44,674 nt of DNA from Duncaniella sp. (GTDB lineage: Bacteria; Bacteroidota; Bacteroidia; Bacteroidales; Muribaculaceae), in the NCBI RefSeq assembly GCF_029054785.1, contig NZ_JAIDEN010000025.1, positions 1 through 44,674 on the forward strand. Reading direction: 5' to 3'. Positions 16,151-24,109 of the stretch are shown piece by piece. Made by a program: the position numbers and the translations under genes. Each line of letters begins with the position of its first letter. Position 1 is the stretch's first letter. Below the pieces are notes generated by a model. It had not been told where the DNA came from and searched no databases. It worked only from the letters and a program-made list of their open reading frames with translations.

Positions 16151-17428
16151 ATGAAGACCTACACCAACCCTCCACGCACGGAGTGGGCGCAGCTGACAGT
16201 GCGCAACATTCCTGACGATCCGGCGGTCGACAAGGCCGTCGGCGAGATCATAGCCGACGTCAAAGCCCGCGGCGACGAGGCTCTGCGCGAGATGGCCCTG
16301 AGGTTTGACCGCACCGCCATCGGGAGTTTCGAAGTCTCGGAAGCCGAAATAGCCGAAGGATGCACCAAGGTGACCGACAGTGTCAAAGCCGCCATCAATA
16401 CGGCCAAAGAAAACATCTCGAAATTCCACTCGGCCCAGCATCCGGCGGAGGTCGACGTGATGACTCTCCCCGGAGTGCGCTGTGTGCAGCGGCCTGTGGC
16501 GATTGACCGCGTCGGACTTTATATCCCCGGCGGACGCGCACCTTTATTCTCGACTGTGCTCATGCTCGCCTGTCCGGCCAGAATCGCCGGTTGCCGCAAG
16601 ATCATCCTCTGCACTCCCCAGAGCGGCAACAATCCGATAGCGCCTGAGATCCTCTATGCGGCCTCGGTCTGCGGAATCGACAAAATCTACCGCATCGGGG
16701 GCGCCCAGGCCATAGCCGCTATGGCCGTAGGAACCGAAAGTATTCCGAGGGTCGACAAGATTTTCGGCCCCGGCAACCGCTTTGTCACCAAAGCCAAACA
16801 GCAGCTGTCGGCAGTAGTGGCCATCGACATGCCGGCAGGTCCGAGCGAGGTGCTTGTGATGGCCGACGAGAGCGCCAACCCGACATTCATAGCCGCCGAC
16901 CTGCTTTCTCAGGCCGAACACGGCCCGGACAGCCAGGCGATCCTCGTCTGCACCTCCGGGAAAACAGCATCCGAGACCGAGGCGGAGATCAGCCGTCTGT
17001 CCGCAAAACTCAGCCGCGCTGAATCCGTGGCCGGATCGCTCGCCCACAGCCGTCTCATTGTGATGGACAACAGAGATGACATGGTCGATTTCGTCAACAG
17101 CTATGCGCCGGAACACCTGATCATCTCGATGGACTCCCCCTGGGAGATCGCCGGGCGCATACGTGCGGCAGGCAGTGTGTTCATCGGCAACTACTCCCCC
17201 GAAAGCGCCGGAGACTATGCCTCAGGGACCAACCACACCCTCCCGACCTCGGCATGGGCAAGGGCTTACAGCGGCGTGAATCTCGACAGCTTCATGAGGA
17301 AAATCACCTATCAGGAACTGTCGCGCGAAGGGCTTGGACTGCTCGCCCCGACCATCACGGTCATGGCCGAAGCCGAAGGGCTTGACGCACATGCCCTCGC
17401 CGTAGCCGTGCGCACTGAAATTCAATGA
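16151..17428 (+). CDS. hisD: Histidinol dehydrogenase
   Basis: Zn- and NAD-dependent enzyme oxidising L-histidinol to L-histidine in two steps. The protein is 425 aa, the normal length. Diagnostic segments: RVGLYIPGGRAPLFSTVLML, GGAQAIAAMAVGTESIPRVD, KIFGPGNRFVTKAKQ, IDMPAGPSEVLVMAD, the ligand region LLSQAEHGPDSQAIL, and NHTLPTSAWARAYSGVN. The frame is open upstream into hisG, but the ATG at 16151 gives the expected start and clears the hisG stop by 17 bp. Part of the hisGDCBHA operon. Confidence 0.97.
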   Translation: MKTYTNPPRTEWAQLTVRNIPDDPAVDKAVGEIIADVKARGDEALREMALRFDRTAIGSFEVSEAEIAEGCTKVTDSVKAAINTAKENISKFHSAQHPAEVDVMTLPGVRCVQRPVAIDRVGLYIPGGRAPLFSTVLMLACPARIAGCRKIILCTPQSGNNPIAPEILYAASVCGIDKIYRIGGAQAIAAMAVGTESIPRVDKIFGPGNRFVTKAKQQLSAVVAIDMPAGPSEVLVMADESANPTFIAADLLSQAEHGPDSQAILVCTSGKTASETEAEISRLSAKLSRAESVAGSLAHSRLIVMDNRDDMVDFVNSYAPEHLIISMDSPWEIAGRIRAAGSVFIGNYSPESAGDYASGTNHTLPTSAWARAYSGVNLDSFMRKITYQELSREGLGLLAPTITVMAEAEGLDAHALAVAVRTEIQ

Positions 17429-17490
17429 CAGTCTGCGGCCACGCTGAAACCCATAGTATTCCACCACCCCGACACAACCCTTCCGAACAC

Positions 17491-18522
17491 ATGAATCCAC
17501 TGAGCCTTGTGCGCCCCAACATACTCTCCTTAGAGCCTTACTCCACTGCCCGCGACGAATTCAAGGGCGGCGACATATCGGTCTGGCTCGACGCAAACGA
17601 AAGCCCCTACCCCTCCGGGCTCAACCGCTACCCCGATCCGCATCAGAAAGAGCTGAAAAAAGCGATTTCGAAGCTCAAGGGGATCGGCGCAGACCATATA
17701 TTTATAGGTGGTGCCGGAAGCGACGAGGCAATCGACCTGACCTACCGGATCTTCTGCCGCCCCGGCATCGACAATGCGATAGCCATAGCCCCAAGCTACG
17801 GGGTCTATGCGGTCAGCGCCGACATCAATGACATCGAGCTTCGCACCGTGAGGCTCGGCGAGGACTATTCGCTGCCGGTCGACCGCCTGCTTGCCGCGGC
17901 TGACGACAAGAGCAAACTGATGTGGATCTGCTCGCCAAACAATCCGACCGCCAACTCTTTCAGGAGGGATGAGATCATCCGCCTGGCCGAAAATTTCAAT
18001 GGAATGGTGGTGGTCGACGAGGCCTACATCGACTTTTCGTCAGAACCGTCGCTGATCAGCGAGATTGCCGCCCATCCCAACCTGATTGTGCTCCAGACCT
18101 TCTCCAAAGCCTGGGGCATGGCCTCGCTGCGCATGGGAATGGCATTCGCCGTCCCGGAAATCGCAGAGCTTTACGGAAGGGTGAAATATCCCTATAATGT
18201 CAACGGTCCCACTCAGGCAGAACTGCTGAGACGGATTTCAGAGACTGACATCTCGGCTCAGGTCGAGGAGATAAAGACACAGCGCGCGCGGCTCGCCGAA
18301 CTGCTCGGCGCTCATCCGAAGGTCCGAAAGGTCTATCCGTCTGACGCCAATTTCCTGTTGGTGAAGGTCGATGACGCGGACTCGATGTATGACTATCTGA
18401 TTTCACGCGGCGTGATCGTCAGAAACCGCAACCGTGTGAAAGGATGCGAAAATTGTCTGCGCTTCACCATAGGCACTCCCGAAGAAAACGCCCGCGTGGT
18501 GGCTCTTCTTGAAAAGTTCTGA
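17491..18522 (+). CDS. hisC: Histidinol-phosphate aminotransferase
   Basis: PLP-dependent class I/II aminotransferase (343 aa) that converts imidazole-acetol phosphate to histidinol phosphate. Visible features: WLDANESPYP, FIGGAGSDEAIDLTYRIF, CSPNNPTANSF, VVVDEAYIDFSSEPS, the PLP Schiff-base Lys at residue 206 in FSKAWGMASLRMGMAF, and a C-terminal VIVRNRNRVKGCENCLRFTIG. The open frame extends 66 bp upstream to overlap the hisD stop, but the ATG at 17491 gives the N-terminus (NPLSLVRPNILSLEPY) seen in homologues. hisB follows after about 56 bp. Confidence 0.96.
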   Translation: MNPLSLVRPNILSLEPYSTARDEFKGGDISVWLDANESPYPSGLNRYPDPHQKELKKAISKLKGIGADHIFIGGAGSDEAIDLTYRIFCRPGIDNAIAIAPSYGVYAVSADINDIELRTVRLGEDYSLPVDRLLAAADDKSKLMWICSPNNPTANSFRRDEIIRLAENFNGMVVVDEAYIDFSSEPSLISEIAAHPNLIVLQTFSKAWGMASLRMGMAFAVPEIAELYGRVKYPYNVNGPTQAELLRRISETDISAQVEEIKTQRARLAELLGAHPKVRKVYPSDANFLLVKVDDADSMYDYLISRGVIVRNRNRVKGCENCLRFTIGTPEENARVVALLEKF

Positions 18523-18578
18523 GACCCGACTCCCGATTGACTATGTCCGGCAAACAACATTATCATCACCAAACCCTC

Positions 18579-19682
18579 ATGTCAAAAAAAGCAATATTCA
18601 TTGACCGCGACGGCACTATAATAAAAGAACCTGCCGACGAACAGATAGACTCTCTCGAAAAACTCGAATTTGTTCCGGGAGCCATCTCAGGGCTGCGCTC
18701 GCTGACCGACCGCGGCTATGAGCTGGTCATGGTCTCCAATCAGGACGGTCTCGGCACTGCGTCGTTTCCGGAAGAGACTTTCTGGCCGGCCCACAACCGC
18801 ATGCTCTCCACCCTCGAAGGCGAAGGGGTGAGATTCGACGACATTCTGATAGACCGCTCTTTCCCTGAGGACAACGCACCGACCCGCAAACCGCACACCG
18901 GAATGCTCACCGCCTATCTCGGCGGAGACTATGACCTCGGCGCGAGTTTCGTGATCGGCGACAGGCTGACCGACATCGAACTGGCCCGCAATCTCGGCGC
19001 CCGCGGCATACTGATAGCCCCACCGGCCACGGCTGAAAAGCCTGAGGGCTGTATGCTCGTCAGCGAGAGCTGGGATGAAATAGCCCGCCATATCCTCTCG
19101 GCCGACCGGACAGCCTCAATCACCCGCAACACCTCCGAAACACGGATCAGCCTGAGCCTCGATCTTGACGGAAATCTGCCGTCGGCCATCGACAGCGGAC
19201 TGAAATTTTTCGACCACATGCTGTGGCAGCTCCCCCACCACGCCGGGATCTCGCTCGACCTCCGCTGCAAAGGAGATCTTGAGGTCGACGAACACCATTC
19301 GATGGAAGACATCGCCATTGTGCTCGGTCAGGCCATCGACAAAGCTCTCGGATCAAAGAAAGGGATCGACCGCTACGGCTTCGTGCTCCCTATGGACGAG
19401 TGCAGGGCTATGGTGCTGATTGATTTCGGCGGGAGGGCCGATTTTGTCTGGGATGTGGAATTCACCCGTGAATATGTCGGCGACACACCGACCGAAATGT
19501 ACAGCCACTTCTTCAAATCGCTCTGCTCAGCCATGCGCTGCAACCTCCACATCAGCGCCCGCGGCGAAAACAACCACCATCTGATCGAGGGCGTATTCAA
19601 AGCCTTCGCCCGTGCGCTGCGGATGGCGATCAGACGCGATGTGTTCAGTTATAACCTCCCCTCAAGCAAAGGAATCCTATGA
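18579..19682 (+). CDS. hisB: Bifunctional histidinol-phosphatase / imidazoleglycerol-phosphate dehydratase
   Basis: A 367-aa fusion catalysing steps 7 and 9 of the pathway. Residues 1-165 are a HAD phosphatase with the nucleophile motif FIDRDGTIIKEP (D9, D11), SNQDGLGT, and IGDRLTDIELARN. The Cys/His zinc loop of E. coli HisB is absent: the equivalent segment reads DRSFPEDNAPTRKPH. Residues about 170-367 are the dehydratase with the Mn-binding FFDHMLWQLPHHAGI, EVDEHHSMEDIAIVLG and ENNHHLIEGVFKAFARAL. The ATG at 18579 aligns with E. coli HisB; an in-frame ATG at 18543 adds 12 poorly conserved residues. Its stop overlaps the hisH start by 4 bp (ATGA). Confidence 0.95.
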   Translation: MSKKAIFIDRDGTIIKEPADEQIDSLEKLEFVPGAISGLRSLTDRGYELVMVSNQDGLGTASFPEETFWPAHNRMLSTLEGEGVRFDDILIDRSFPEDNAPTRKPHTGMLTAYLGGDYDLGASFVIGDRLTDIELARNLGARGILIAPPATAEKPEGCMLVSESWDEIARHILSADRTASITRNTSETRISLSLDLDGNLPSAIDSGLKFFDHMLWQLPHHAGISLDLRCKGDLEVDEHHSMEDIAIVLGQAIDKALGSKKGIDRYGFVLPMDECRAMVLIDFGGRADFVWDVEFTREYVGDTPTEMYSHFFKSLCSAMRCNLHISARGENNHHLIEGVFKAFARALRMAIRRDVFSYNLPSSKGIL

Positions 19683-20266
19683 TAGCTATAATAGACTACG
19701 ATATGGGTAATCTGCGTTCGGTCGAGAACGCACTGTCGCGCCTCGGTGCCGAATGGAAACTCACCTCTGATCCGGAAGAGATCCGCCGGGCCTCGCGGGT
19801 GTTGCTTCCGGGAGTCGGCTACGATGCCGAAGCCATGGACAGACTGCGCCGCCGCGGTCTCTGTGAAGTGATCCGCGACCTGCGCCATCCGGTGCTCGGC
19901 ATCTGTGTCGGCATGCAGGTGATGTGTCGCCACTCGGAAGAAGGCGACGTTGACTGTCTGGGGATTTTCGATGCCCGTGTGAAGCGTTTTCCGGAAACGG
20001 AAGGGCTGAAAGTGCCTCACGTCGGCTGGAACCGCATCAACAACATGGAGTCGAAACTGCTCAAAGGAGTGGAGCGCGGTAGTTATGTCTATTATGTACA
20101 TTCATACTACGCAGACCTCTGCCCCGACACAATCGCGACAACCCGCTATGGCGACAAGCTGTTCAGCGCGGCTCTGAAATATGAGAATTTCTACGGCACT
20201 CAGTTCCATCCCGAAAAGAGCGGCGATGTCGGCGAGCTGATTCTTGCCAATTTTCTGAAACTATAA
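19679..20266 (+). CDS. hisH: Imidazole glycerol phosphate synthase, glutaminase subunit
   Basis: Class I glutamine amidotransferase of 195 aa supplying ammonia to HisF. The opening IAIIDYDMGNLRSVENAL, the oxyanion segment LLPGVG, the nucleophile Cys76 in GICVGMQVM, and the catalytic His/Glu in FYGTQFHPEKSGDVG are all present. It overlaps hisB by 4 bp, so translational coupling is likely. Its partner HisF is not encoded in this window even though the operon runs on through hisA. Confidence 0.96.
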   Translation: MIAIIDYDMGNLRSVENALSRLGAEWKLTSDPEEIRRASRVLLPGVGYDAEAMDRLRRRGLCEVIRDLRHPVLGICVGMQVMCRHSEEGDVDCLGIFDARVKRFPETEGLKVPHVGWNRINNMESKLLKGVERGSYVYYVHSYYADLCPDTIATTRYGDKLFSAALKYENFYGTQFHPEKSGDVGELILANFLKL

Positions 20267-20291
20267 CCCATACCTAATAAGACTCTGAGAG

Positions 20292-21014
20292 ATGATCGAA
20301 GTTATCCCCGCTATTGACATAATTGACGGAAAATGCGTCAGACTTTCACAAGGTGACTATGACCGCTGCACGGACTACAAAGCATCGCCCGAAGATATGG
20401 CAAGGCGTTTTGCCGATCACGGCCTGACGCGCATCCATGTTGTCGATCTTGACGGCGCCAAGGCAAGTTCGCCACGCAATCTCCGGACTCTTGAACGGAT
20501 TGCGCGCATCGACGGAGTGACGGCAGAATGGGGAGGCGGAATAAAGACCTCACAGGCCCTCAAGGACACTTTCAACGCCGGGGCCACCTATGCCATCATC
20601 GGCAGCATCGCCGCCCGCGAGCCGCAGCTGATGGGCGAATGGCTCAAAAACTACGGCGGCGACAGGCTGATACTGGGAGCCGATGTCAGAAACGGCAGAG
20701 TGGCCGTCGGCGGATGGCTTGAAGAGACTTCCGACACGATCGAAGACCTCCTGCGCCGCTTCATCCCCGACGGACTCTCTCAGGCAATCTGCACCGATAT
20801 TTCAAAGGACGGGATGCTCGAAGGCCCGGCTTTCGAGATGTACACCGGATTGCAGCAGACATTCCCTGAGGTGGTGTTCACCGTCTCCGGCGGCATCAGT
20901 TCAATCTCCGACATCGAACACCTCGACAGCCTCGGCCTGCGGAGAGTGATCACCGGTAAGGCCATCTACGAAGGACACATCTCTTTGGGAGATCTTGAAA
21001 GATATGCCCTATAA
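20292..21014 (+). CDS. hisA: Phosphoribosylformimino-AICAR-P isomerase
   Basis: A 240-aa TIM-barrel isomerase (ProFAR to PRFAR). Key features: IEVIPAIDIIDGKCVRLSQGDY with the catalytic Asp, HVVDLDGAKASSPRNL, EWGGGIKTSQALKD, AIIGSIAAREPQL, the second catalytic Asp in ICTDISKDGMLEGPAFE, and TVSGGISSISDIEHL followed by RRVITGKAIYEGHI. Two-fold barrel symmetry separates it from HisF, and AIDIIDGKCVRL is HisA-type rather than the HisF CLDV/IPCLD form. It is the last gene of the operon here; a strong terminator follows at 21074. Confidence 0.96.
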   Translation: MIEVIPAIDIIDGKCVRLSQGDYDRCTDYKASPEDMARRFADHGLTRIHVVDLDGAKASSPRNLRTLERIARIDGVTAEWGGGIKTSQALKDTFNAGATYAIIGSIAAREPQLMGEWLKNYGGDRLILGADVRNGRVAVGGWLEETSDTIEDLLRRFIPDGLSQAICTDISKDGMLEGPAFEMYTGLQQTFPEVVFTVSGGISSISDIEHLDSLGLRRVITGKAIYEGHISLGDLERYAL

Positions 21015-21043
21015 AGAAGTGGCAGCAAAGGCCATAATTGCCG

Positions 21044-21069
21044 GTAGGGACTTTTAAAAGCGTCCCTAC
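21044..21069 (+). other. Hairpin downstream of hisA
   Basis: GTAGGGAC (21044-21051) pairs with GTCCCTAC (21062-21069), an 8-bp stem directly ahead of the main terminator. It may protect the 3' end of the his transcript. Confidence 0.5.
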
Positions 21070-21073
21070 TAAG

Positions 21074-21119
21074 CACAGAAAAGCCTGAGACCCCGGTTGC
21101 GGTCTCAGGCTTTTCTGTG
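21074..21119. terminator. Bidirectional terminator between hisA and the SulP gene
   Basis: A perfect 19-bp inverted repeat (21074-21092 with 21101-21119, 8-nt loop). Its core GCCTGAGACC/GGTCTCAGGC is followed by TTTTCTGTG on both strands, so it can end the his operon and the convergent SulP transcript alike. Confidence 0.92.
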
Positions 21120-21143
21120 TATCTGTTGATTCTGTGTGAGGAA

Positions 21144-22844
21144 TCAGACTGTGGCGGCTGTGACAGACCCGGTCGGAGCGAGTTTGTTGGCCATCTCGAC
21201 AGCCTTTGTGATGTGGTCGCAGATGTGGTCGTCGCCGAGGAGACTGTTGATGCCTGCATTGACAAGCGCAGTGCGGACATTCTCGCGCACGCCTGAAAGC
21301 ACCACCTGGATGTTTTCCTCCTGCGATGACTTGATGAGGACTTCGAGGTTGTGGATGCCGGTTGAATCAATGAACGGCACCTTGCGCATACGGATTATGC
21401 GCACTTTCGGTTTCTGGCCGAGAGTGGTGCGCATCAGCTCGTCAAACTTAGTAGCGACACCGAAGAAGAACGGGCCGTCGATCTCGTAGACCTCTACACC
21501 GGGATTGACATTGAGCATCTCGTGGATTGTGGTTTCAGAACCTTCGGCAATATCAAGATGCTCGGAGTAGACCTTGATCTCGGTATTTTCCATCACACGG
21601 CGGAGGAAGAGGATGATGGCGAGAAGAAGACCCATCTCGATTGCTATCGTGAGGTCGAAGATGACAGTGAGAAGGAATGTGAGCGCAAGCACGGAGATGT
21701 CGCTCTTCGGATTGTGGAAAATCGCGCGGATCGTGCGCCATCCGCTCATGTTGTAGCTGACCATGATAAGGACAGCGGCAAGGCAGGCCATCGGGATCAT
21801 GTTGATCAGCGGCATCAGGAACAGGAAGATCAGGAAGAGGACAATCGCATGGACCACGCCGGCAACCGGAGTGCGTCCGCCGTTTGTGATGTTGGTCATT
21901 GTGCGGGCGATGGCGCCGGTGACAGGAATGCCGCCGAAGAAAGGCACGATGATGTTTGCCATGCCCTGGCCGATAAGTTCGGTGTTGCTGTTGGTACGGG
22001 TTCCGGTCACACCGTCGGCCACTGTGGCCGAAAGCAGCGACTCGATGGCGCCGAGAATGGCGATTGTGAATGCCGACGGGAGCAGACGGTTGATGGTAGC
22101 CATGCTCAGTTCGAAGCCGTGAGGTTCGGGAATGTCTGTCGAGAGTGAGCCGAAGCGGTCACCGATGGTCTCGACATGGAGTCCGGGTACCAACGAAACG
22201 ACCAGAGTGACCAGAATAATCGCGATCAGCGCTCCGGGCAGACGGCGGGAGATTTTCGGAGTGACAATGATGATTGCCAGTGCTGCGAGACCAACTCCGA
22301 GTGTGATCCAGTCGATGTTGCCGAAGTTTGAAAGATACATACCCCACTTGGGGATGAACTCACTCGGCACATTCTTGAGTCCGAGACCGAAGAAGTCATT
22401 GATCTGGGTCGAGAAAATCGTGAGGGCGATACCTGCTGTGAAACCGACGACGATCGGATAAGGGATGAACTTGATGACGGTTCCAAGGCGGAAAAAGCCG
22501 AGAGCCACAAGTATCAGGCCGGCCATCAGAGTGGCCACTGCCAGACCCTCAAGGCCGAAGTTGGCTATTATATTGTAGACGATGACAATGAATGCACCTG
22601 TCGGGCCGCCGATCTGCACCGTGCAGCCGCCGGCGGCAGATACGATGAAACCGCCGATAATCGCCGTGATAAGACCCACTGTCGGGCTGACGCCACTGGC
22701 AATACCGAAGGCGATCGCAAGCGGGAGGGCTACAATGCCGACCACGATGCCGGCCACAAGGTCATTTTTAAACTTGTCAAAGGAATAATCTTTCAAAGTC
22801 GAAACCAATTTCGGCTTGAAATCAAGAGAAGCTGCAAAATTCAT
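21144..22844 (-). CDS. SulP-family anion transporter with STAS domain
   Basis: A 566-aa inner-membrane transporter (SLC26/SulP), probably for sulfate, bicarbonate or another inorganic anion, by proton or sodium symport. The N-terminal 400 residues hold the transmembrane core, with DLVAGIVVGIVALPLAIAFG, GGPTGAFIVIVYNIIANFG and FTAGIALTIFSTQI typical of SulP. The C-terminal STAS domain at about 440-550 has EIDGPFFFGVATKFDEL, and IDSTGIHNLEVL. The ATG at 22844 is used; the frame's upstream TTG is unlikely. It converges on the his operon and shares the terminator at 21074. Which anion cannot be told. Confidence 0.92.
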   Translation of the reverse strand: MNFAASLDFKPKLVSTLKDYSFDKFKNDLVAGIVVGIVALPLAIAFGIASGVSPTVGLITAIIGGFIVSAAGGCTVQIGGPTGAFIVIVYNIIANFGLEGLAVATLMAGLILVALGFFRLGTVIKFIPYPIVVGFTAGIALTIFSTQINDFFGLGLKNVPSEFIPKWGMYLSNFGNIDWITLGVGLAALAIIIVTPKISRRLPGALIAIILVTLVVSLVPGLHVETIGDRFGSLSTDIPEPHGFELSMATINRLLPSAFTIAILGAIESLLSATVADGVTGTRTNSNTELIGQGMANIIVPFFGGIPVTGAIARTMTNITNGGRTPVAGVVHAIVLFLIFLFLMPLINMIPMACLAAVLIMVSYNMSGWRTIRAIFHNPKSDISVLALTFLLTVIFDLTIAIEMGLLLAIILFLRRVMENTEIKVYSEHLDIAEGSETTIHEMLNVNPGVEVYEIDGPFFFGVATKFDELMRTTLGQKPKVRIIRMRKVPFIDSTGIHNLEVLIKSSQEENIQVVLSGVRENVRTALVNAGINSLLGDDHICDHITKAVEMANKLAPTGSVTAATV

Positions 22845-23118
22845 CAAAAAACTTCCTTAGTTACTATATATTGTTATTCCGACACATCTCAGTGTCGATT
22901 TTCTGCATTGGAAACCTGAAGGAGAGAAAAAGACCGACGGAAATACAAACCAAACCCGCCGCATTTTTCGTTTGAAAGTGCAAAATTACTTAATTTCCGC
23001 CAAAAATACCTAACTCAATCAAAAAAATTCACATTAATTCCTCAATCAAAAAAATTTAACCGTAATTTTGTTGCCGCATATTCTAACCTAATAGACACAT
23101 CTAATTGCAAATATCCTC
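22845..23118. promoter_or_regulatory. Divergent promoter region, SulP gene and GtrB-like gene
   Basis: AT-rich 274-bp gap without an ORF of note. TAATTTTG on the minus strand at 22988-22981 serves the SulP gene (leader about 130 nt, no good -33 box at the expected place). TAATTTTG on the plus strand at 23063-23070 serves the glycosyltransferase at 23119 (leader about 45 nt, -33 box also weak). Confidence 0.55.
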
Positions 23119-24084
23119 ATGGAATCGTCCAAACTGATCACAATCCTTGTTCCCGCCTATAATGAAGCGGCCTCACTGCCGAAACTGCACAATGCTCTTA
23201 GTGAGATGGCCAATAAGATTTCTAAGTATCGCTGGGAATTTCTGATTGTCAACGACGGAAGTTCCGACAATACGGCTGAAATCCTTAAAGAGATGCAGAA
23301 TGCCGACCGAAGAATAAGCTATATAAATCTTTCCCGGAATTTCGGCAAGGAATCTGCTATGGCAGCAGGAATAGACCACGCTCAAGGAGATGCCTTGATT
23401 ATAATGGATGCTGATTTGCAACATCCCGTATCAGCCATTCCTAAAATGATTGCTGAATGGGAAAAAGGTTATGACGATGTGTATGGTAAACGTCTGTCTC
23501 GCGGAAAAGAATCATGGCTTAGGAAAAAGTTATCACTGCTTTATTACTCCTTACTTCAAAAAAATACTAAAATAAACATTCTCCCCAATGTAGGCGATTT
23601 CAGACTTTTGGATCGAAAATGTCTTGATGCAATGAAAAATCTGCGCGAGACACAACGTTACACCAAAGGACTATTCTGCTGGATCGGCTTCAAAAAATGT
23701 CCTGTCGAATATGAGACTAACGACAGGGAAAACGGAGTCTCTTCATTCCGATTCAGCAATCTGCTTGGATTGGCGATTGACGGAATAACGGGTTTCACGA
23801 TTTCTCCATTGCGTATCGCATCCGTGATCGGCGTTGCGGTATCGGCAATTGCTTTTATATATCTTATTGTTGTAATTGCCAAAACGCTATTCTATGGCGA
23901 ACCTGTTCAAGGTTATCCCACACTTCTTTGTGTCATACTGATCCTCGGAGGGTGTCAGTTGCTGACCATTGGTATCATCGGAGAGTATATCGGCCGTATT
24001 TTCAATGAAACGAAAAATCGACCGTCATATATCATTATGGATTACTCCCAAGGAAAGCGCAACCACCAGCCAGGAAACGAATGA
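23119..24084 (+). CDS. Polyprenyl-phosphate glycosyltransferase, GtrB/DPM1-like
   Basis: A 321-aa GT2 enzyme expected to move a sugar from a nucleotide donor to undecaprenyl phosphate at the inner membrane for later transfer to a surface glycan. It has ITILVPAYNEAASLPKLHNAL, FLIVNDGSSDNTAEIL, YINLSRNFGKESAMAAGIDHA, the metal-binding MDADLQHP, and VGDFRLLDRKCLDAM, then two C-terminal membrane helices at about 230-300 (IASVIGVAVSAIAFIYLIVV and the segment around LCVILILGGCQLLTIGIIGEY) as in GtrB, ArnC and YfdH. No GtrA-like flippase is adjacent. Composition is AT-richer than the his and SulP genes. It converges on a GtrC-like gene, with a palindrome over both stops. Confidence 0.9.
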   Translation: MESSKLITILVPAYNEAASLPKLHNALSEMANKISKYRWEFLIVNDGSSDNTAEILKEMQNADRRISYINLSRNFGKESAMAAGIDHAQGDALIIMDADLQHPVSAIPKMIAEWEKGYDDVYGKRLSRGKESWLRKKLSLLYYSLLQKNTKINILPNVGDFRLLDRKCLDAMKNLRETQRYTKGLFCWIGFKKCPVEYETNDRENGVSSFRFSNLLGLAIDGITGFTISPLRIASVIGVAVSAIAFIYLIVVIAKTLFYGEPVQGYPTLLCVILILGGCQLLTIGIIGEYIGRIFNETKNRPSYIIMDYSQGKRNHQPGNE

Positions 24085-24109
24085 TGGCGTCACCATCATT
24101 CGTTTCCTG
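24071..24109. terminator. Palindrome covering the stop codons of two convergent genes
   Basis: A perfect 17-bp inverted repeat: 24071-24087 pairs with 24093-24109, loop CGTCA. Each arm carries the final codons GGA AAC GAA TGA TGG of one gene, so both proteins end in Gly-Asn-Glu. It probably acts as a bidirectional terminator, although U-runs are weak. Confidence 0.75.

Noticed and set aside
15584..16441. 285-codon minus-strand ORF across hisG and hisD
   Set aside because: It crosses the join of two certain genes and reads as low-complexity antisense with no family match.
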